A stretch of 64,000 bases of DNA from Tepidimonas sediminis (lineage in GTDB: Bacteria > Pseudomonadota > Gammaproteobacteria > Burkholderiales > Burkholderiaceae_C). Below the pieces are notes generated by a model, which did no database searches, was not told where the DNA came from, and worked only from the letters and a program-made list of their open reading frames with translations. Location: positions 124,001 through 188,000 of the forward strand of contig NZ_VJND01000003.1 of the NCBI RefSeq assembly GCF_007556605.1. Reading direction: 5' to 3'. Positions within the stretch are counted from its first letter, which is position 1; every line of letters begins with the position of its first letter. The translations under genes and the position numbers were made by a program. Shown here piece after piece: positions 59,812 to 64,000 of this stretch.

Positions 59812-60218
59812 ACGTCGCCTACCCCTATACCTTGCAGCCGCAGCCCGAAGGCGGGTTTCTCGTGCAGTTCGTCGATCTGGAGGAGGCCTTCACCGAAGGC
59901 GACACCGAAGAGCAGGCCGCCTTCAACGCCGCGGAGGTGCTCACCGGCGTGCTGGCCGTGCGGCTCGAACAGGGCGAGGACATCCCGCCACCGTCGCCGG
60001 CCTTGGGTCGCCCGGTGGCCATTCCCGACGCGCCCGTGCAGGCCGCGCTCCTGATCCACTTTGCGCGGCAGGGACACAGCCTCGCGGAGCTCGCCCGCGC
60101 CATGGGCACCTCCTGGCCGGCGGCGCAGCGGCTGACCCGCCCCGGCAACCCCACGCTCAAGCAACTGGAGCGGGCGGCGGCCGCCTTGGGCAAGCGGCTG
60201 GTGCTCAGCTTGGAGTGA
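59808..60218 (+). CDS. hicB: HicB-family antitoxin with helix-turn-helix
   Basis: A 136-residue antitoxin. The N-terminal partial RNase-H fold has PQPEGGFLVQFVDLEEAFTEGDT, and the C-terminal Xre-like helix-turn-helix has SLAELARAMGTSWPAAQRL and TLKQLERAAAALGKRLV. It should bind and block HicA and repress its own promoter. It is translationally coupled to hicA. The stop is one base from the end of the RND permease gene converging from the other strand. Confidence 0.87.
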   Translation: MNVAYPYTLQPQPEGGFLVQFVDLEEAFTEGDTEEQAAFNAAEVLTGVLAVRLEQGEDIPPPSPALGRPVAIPDAPVQAALLIHFARQGHSLAELARAMGTSWPAAQRLTRPGNPTLKQLERAAAALGKRLVLSLE

Positions 60219-60219
60219 G

Positions 60220-63200
60220 TCAGGCCGCCGCCGGCCGGATACGGAACCACAGCGCGTACAGCGCCGGCACGAACAGCAGCGTGATCGCCGTGCCGACGGC
60301 CACGCCGCCGATCAGCACGTAGGCCAGCGGCCCCCAGAAGCTGTCGTGCGTCAGCGGCACGAAGGCCAGCACGGCGGCCAGCGCCGTCAGCACCACCGGA
60401 CGGGCGCGTTGCACCGCCGCTTCGACCACGGCGTCGAAGGCGCTCAGGCCGGCTTCGAAGTTGTCGGCCACCTGCTGCGTCAGGATCAGCGTGTTGCGCA
60501 TCAGGATGCCGGCCAGGCCCGTCAGCCCCAGCAGCGCCACGAAGCCGAACGGCTGCCAGAACACCAGCAGCGCCAGCACCGCGCCGATCAGCCCCAGCGG
60601 CGCGGTGGCCACGACCATGAAGGTGCCGGCGAACGAGCGCATCTGCAGCATGATGAAGATGAGCATCGCCGCCACCATGAGCGGCTGCAGCTTCTGGATC
60701 GAGAGGTTGGCCTTCTCGGACTGCTCCACCGAGCCGCCGATGGCCACGCGGTAGCCGGGCGGCAGCTCGGCGCGCAGCGACTGCAGCGCCTGCCAGACGG
60801 CGGCGGTGACGTCGTTGGGCTGCGCGCCGCGCACCTCGGCCTGCACGGCCACGAACGGCTCGCGGTTGTAGCGCTTGATGACCGGCTCCTCGTAGCGCAC
60901 TTCGATGGTGCCGAGCTGCGCCAGCGGCACCTTGCGCCCGTCGCGGTTGAGCAGCTCCAGCGCCCCGACGCTGTCGGCGCCGGGCCGCGCGCCGAGCACC
61001 GCACCGCGCGCCATCAGCTCCACCGTGCGGTTGCCGATGCGCAGCTGCGTCACCGGCACGCCGTCGAGCAGCGTCTGCAGCTGCTGAGCCACGTCCTGCG
61101 GCGTGAGGCCCAGCAGCCGCAGCCGGTCGGCGTCGGCGCGCAGTGCCAGCACCGGCACGCGCTCGTCCCATTCCAGGTGCGCGTCCACGACGTGCGGGTT
61201 GGCCGCCATCACCTCGCGCACGCGGTGGGCGACGCGGCGCAGCTCCACCGGATCGGGCCCGAAGACGCGGAACTGCACCGGCCAGGCCACCGGCGGGCCG
61301 TACAGCAGCCGCGCCACGCGCACGCGCGCCTCGGCGAATTCGCCGCGCTGGATGTGGTCTTCGAGCGTGGCGATGATGCGGTCGCGGCTCGCCTCGTCGT
61401 GCGCGACGACGATGAGCTTGCCAAACGCCGGGTTGGGTGGCTCGGGGTTGGCGGAGATGAAAAATCGCGGCGCGCCTGCTCCGACGTAGGCCGACAGCGT
61501 CTTGACCTCCGGCATCGGCGCCAGGATCGCCTCCAGCCGGCGCACGGTCTGGTCGGTGACGCGGATGCTGGTGCCCTGCGGCAGATAGACGCTGACCAGC
61601 ACCTCGGGGCGGTCGCTGCTGGGGAAGAACTGCTTGGGCACCACCTTGGCCATGGCCAGCCCGGCCAGCGCCAGCAGCGCCACGGTGGCGGCCACCACCG
61701 TCTTGCGCTGCGTCACGCACCAAGCCACGACGGCCCGCAGCCGGCGGTACGCCGGGGTCTGGTAGAGCTGGTCATGGCCGTGGCGCGCCTCGGGCGGCAC
61801 GTCGCGCAGCATCTTCACGCCGAGGTACGGGGTGAACGTCACCGCCACCAGCCACGACACCAGCAGGCTGATCGCCAGCACCCAGAAGATGTTGCCGGCG
61901 TATTCGCCCACGCCCGAGCGCGCAAAGCCGATCGGCAGGAAGCCCGCCACCGTGACCAGCGTGCCGAACAGCATCGGCGCGGCCGTCACGTTCCAGGCGT
62001 GGGCGGCGGCGCGCACCCGGTCCCAGCCTTCCTCCATCTTCACCAGCATCATCTCCACGGCGATGATGGCGTCGTCCACCAGCAGGCCCAGCGAGATGAT
62101 CAGCGCCCCCAGCGTGATGCGGTCCAGGTTGATGCCCATGGCCTTGAAGACCACGAAGCTCAGGCCCAGCGTCACCGGCACCGCGATGCCGACGATCAGG
62201 CCCGCGCGCAGCCCGATGGCCAGCATGCTCACCGCCATGACCACCGCCACCGCCACCAGAAACTTGATCTGGAACAGGTTGACCGCCTTGGCGATGGCGT
62301 CGGCCTGGTTGGTCAGCTGCGTCAGCTCCAGTCCCAGCGGCAGCTCGGCCTTCTCGCGCTCCAGATAGGCGTGCAGGCGCTCGCCGAGCTGCAGGCCGTT
62401 TTCCCCTTTGTTCATCACGACGCCGATCAGCACCGCATCCTGACCGCGCGCGCGCACCAGGTAGCCGGGCGGATCCTCGTGGCCGCGGCGGATGGTGGCG
62501 ATGTCGCCCAGCCGGATCACCTTGCCGCCGGCGCGGATCGGCAGCCGCGCCAGTGCCTCGGGGTCCGATAGGTCGGCGTCGAGCCGGATGTGCAGGCGCG
62601 GGCCGTCGGTTTCCAGCCTGCCGGTGGGCACCAGGCGGTTGCTGGCGTCGATGGCCTCGAAGATGGCCTGCGGCGACAGGCCCAGGTTGACCAGCCGCGC
62701 GTTGTCGAATTCCACATACATGCGCTGGGTGCGCTCGCCCAGCAGCAGCGCCTTGTGCACGCCTTCGATGCGCTGGATCTCATCGCGCAGCCGTTCGGCC
62801 TCGCGCACCAGCCCATCGTGCGGCAGCTTGGGCGCGGTCAGCGCCAGCAGGCTGAAATAGACGTCGGCGAAGTCGTCGTTGGCCAGCGGGCCGATCACGC
62901 CGGCGGGCATTTCGCGCTGCGCGTCCCACATGCGCTTGCGCACCTGGTAGAACAGCTCCGGCACGCGGGCCTGCGGCGTGTAGTCGTAAAACTCCACCTG
63001 CAGCGTGGCCTGTCCGGGGCGGATCGTGGTCTCGATGCGGTAGAGAAATTCGACCTCCTGGATCTTTTTCTCCAGCCGGTCGACCACCTGCTCCTGCAGC
63101 TGCTGCGGCGTGGCGCCGGGCCAGGCCACGTTGACCTGCATCACGCGCACGGTAAAGGCGGGGTCCTCCGCGCGCCCGAGCGTCGCAAAGGCGTAGAGGC

Positions 63201-63282
63201 CGCCCAGCACCGACAGGATCAGGAAGAAGAGCGTGACGGCACGCTCGCGCACCGCCAGCGCCGACAGGTTCGGAAAGCTCAT
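60220..63282 (-). CDS. RND efflux permease, second pump
   Basis: A 1020-residue proton-driven inner-membrane exporter. The proton-relay Asp pair is in SLGLLVDDAIIAVEMML of TM4. N-terminal MSFPNLSALAVRERAVTLFF and LYAFATLGRAEDPAFTVRVM are typical of the HAE-1-like group common in betaproteobacteria with a single permease and adaptor. The substrate is unknown. Its ATG overlaps the adaptor stop by 4 bases. It is only a distant relative of the pump inside the hpn operon (TM4 and ends differ). Confidence 0.93.
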   Translation of the reverse strand: MSFPNLSALAVRERAVTLFFLILSVLGGLYAFATLGRAEDPAFTVRVMQVNVAWPGATPQQLQEQVVDRLEKKIQEVEFLYRIETTIRPGQATLQVEFYDYTPQARVPELFYQVRKRMWDAQREMPAGVIGPLANDDFADVYFSLLALTAPKLPHDGLVREAERLRDEIQRIEGVHKALLLGERTQRMYVEFDNARLVNLGLSPQAIFEAIDASNRLVPTGRLETDGPRLHIRLDADLSDPEALARLPIRAGGKVIRLGDIATIRRGHEDPPGYLVRARGQDAVLIGVVMNKGENGLQLGERLHAYLEREKAELPLGLELTQLTNQADAIAKAVNLFQIKFLVAVAVVMAVSMLAIGLRAGLIVGIAVPVTLGLSFVVFKAMGINLDRITLGALIISLGLLVDDAIIAVEMMLVKMEEGWDRVRAAAHAWNVTAAPMLFGTLVTVAGFLPIGFARSGVGEYAGNIFWVLAISLLVSWLVAVTFTPYLGVKMLRDVPPEARHGHDQLYQTPAYRRLRAVVAWCVTQRKTVVAATVALLALAGLAMAKVVPKQFFPSSDRPEVLVSVYLPQGTSIRVTDQTVRRLEAILAPMPEVKTLSAYVGAGAPRFFISANPEPPNPAFGKLIVVAHDEASRDRIIATLEDHIQRGEFAEARVRVARLLYGPPVAWPVQFRVFGPDPVELRRVAHRVREVMAANPHVVDAHLEWDERVPVLALRADADRLRLLGLTPQDVAQQLQTLLDGVPVTQLRIGNRTVELMARGAVLGARPGADSVGALELLNRDGRKVPLAQLGTIEVRYEEPVIKRYNREPFVAVQAEVRGAQPNDVTAAVWQALQSLRAELPPGYRVAIGGSVEQSEKANLSIQKLQPLMVAAMLIFIMLQMRSFAGTFMVVATAPLGLIGAVLALLVFWQPFGFVALLGLTGLAGILMRNTLILTQQVADNFEAGLSAFDAVVEAAVQRARPVVLTALAAVLAFVPLTHDSFWGPLAYVLIGGVAVGTAITLLFVPALYALWFRIRPAAA

Positions 63283-64000
63283 CGCGCGCGCTCCTGCACC
63301 GTCATGCCCGGCTGCAGCAGGTGCGTGCCCAGCGCCACCACGCGCTCGCCGGCCTGCAGCGGCGCGGCCACGACGGCATGGCGGTCGTCCAGCCGCAGCA
63401 CGCGCACCGGCACCGCCTCCAGCTTGCCGTCGCGCACGCGCCAGACGCGCGGCCCCTCGGCGCGCTCATCCAGCGCGCCCACCGGCACGCGCCAGGTGCC
63501 GACCGGGCTGGTGCTCTCTGCGGCGGCGGCCGGCCGGCCCGGCAGTGCGAACTGCGTGCTGACGACGCTGCCCAGCGGCAGCTCCGCCGGCAGGCCGTCG
63601 GCGCGGTAGCGCGCGCGGCGCGTGCGCGCGAGCGTATCCACCATCGGGGCGGCCTCGCGCAGGGCGAGCGGCACCATGCGCCCGTCGGGCAGCCGTGCCT
63701 GACCGGTCGCGGGCGGGGTGACGGTCTCGGGGAAGAACACCTCCACCTCGCGTGCGCCGGCCTGCGCGAGCGTCGCCACCGGCTGGCCCGCCGCCACCAC
63801 CTGGCCCGGCTGGCCGGTGACCTCGGTGACCACGCCGGCCGCGGGCGCGCGCAGCTGCGCGTAGGCGCGGCCGTTGCGCACCTGGCTCAACCGCGCCTGC
63901 GCGGCGTCGCGCCGGCTCGCGGCCTCGCGCGCAGCCAGCTGCGCGCGATCGGTGGCCTGTGCGCTGACGAAACCCTGCGCCGCGAGCGTGCGCACGCGCT
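63279..64000 (-). CDS. RND efflux periplasmic adaptor, C-terminal part
   Basis: About 240 codons of a HlyD/AcrA-type adaptor, with the N-terminus beyond the right edge. Visible parts are the end of the coiled-coil hairpin (QLAAREAASRRDAAQARL), the second lipoyl half (LRAPAAGVVTEVTGQPGQVV), the beta-barrel and the membrane-proximal domain ending LQPGMTVQERAR. It works with the permease encoded just downstream. Confidence 0.9.
   Translation of the reverse strand, partial: RVRTLAAQGFVSAQATDRAQLAAREAASRRDAAQARLSQVRNGRAYAQLRAPAAGVVTEVTGQPGQVVAAGQPVATLAQAGAREVEVFFPETVTPPATGQARLPDGRMVPLALREAAPMVDTLARTRRARYRADGLPAELPLGSVVSTQFALPGRPAAAAESTSPVGTWRVPVGALDERAEGPRVWRVRDGKLEAVPVRVLRLDDRHAVVAAPLQAGERVVALGTHLLQPGMTVQERAR

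Noticed and set aside
60220-64000. Metal-efflux (CusA/CzcA) identity for the right-edge RND pump
   Set aside because: No Met or His clusters, metal-binding adaptor region or metal regulator is visible; a general HAE-1-like label is safer.

Overview
The window is a very GC-rich, gene-dense bacterial chromosome segment. Its gene order (tig-clpP-clpX-lon; pyrG-kdsA-eno-ftsB; glnA-glnL-glnG; gcvT-gcvH-gcvP behind a tandem glycine riboswitch) and protein sequences suggest a betaproteobacterium of the order Burkholderiales. The genus cannot be fixed from sequence alone. No rRNA operon, CRISPR array, insertion sequence, transposase or phage integrase was recognised.

Layout. 1-2.9 kb: glycine cleavage genes gcvT-gcvH-gcvP (minus strand, gcvP cut by the left edge) under a tandem glycine riboswitch. 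3-11.1 kb: an ATPase with a PD-(D/E)XK-like tail, ETF:ubiquinone oxidoreductase, a thioesterase, an AhpD-like protein, an Hsp15-like S4 protein, ferrochelatase divergent from a HAD hydrolase, a GST and a small HicB/HicA-like pair. 11.1-18.5 kb: a minus-strand operon hpnC - RND adaptor - RND permease - hpnD - hpnE, joining squalene synthesis to an efflux pump with overlapping genes. 18.7-19.9 kb: a diguanylate cyclase and tRNA-Leu(TAG).

19.9-33.5 kb: a nitrate assimilation cluster on the minus strand. nasR (nitrate sensor with an ANTAR RNA-binding domain) comes first, then nrtA-nrtB-nrtD (nitrate uptake), nirB-nirD (NADH nitrite reductase), nasA (nitrate reductase), ybiB, cobA and cbiX (siroheme supply) and a nitroreductase. 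The nasR-nrtA gap holds an exact NtrC palindrome, a sigma-54 promoter, two small hairpins with identical AACGGC hexaloops, and an intrinsic terminator overlapping the second hairpin. This reads as a two-key switch: nitrogen limitation (NtrC/sigma-54) and nitrate (NasR antitermination). The same NtrC/sigma-54 logic sits before glnA at 44.1-44.3 kb, and the likely regulators glnL and glnG follow at 46.4-49.0 kb.

33.7-41.5 kb: an anion permease, then tig, clpP, clpX and lon (protein folding and proteolysis), then tRNA-Gly, tRNA-Cys and tRNA-Gly. 41.5-44.1 kb: a hydrolase, an EI24/CysZ-like membrane protein and a CinA-N-like protein. 44.1-49 kb: the nitrogen control block. 49-53 kb: exonuclease III, a FimT-like pseudopilin, a DUF455 protein, gamma carbonic anhydrase and Hsp33. 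53-58.2 kb: pyrG-kdsA-mntA-hepT-DUF1330-eno-ftsB (minus strand), in which a MntA/HepT toxin-antitoxin pair is stitched into a housekeeping operon with 4-base overlaps. 58.3-60.2 kb: coaBC and a HicAB pair. 60.2-64 kb: a second RND pump with its adaptor cut by the right edge.

Start codons were chosen from conserved N-termini, ribosome binding sites and overlaps with upstream genes. Long open frames antisense to real genes are common in DNA of this composition and are not annotated.
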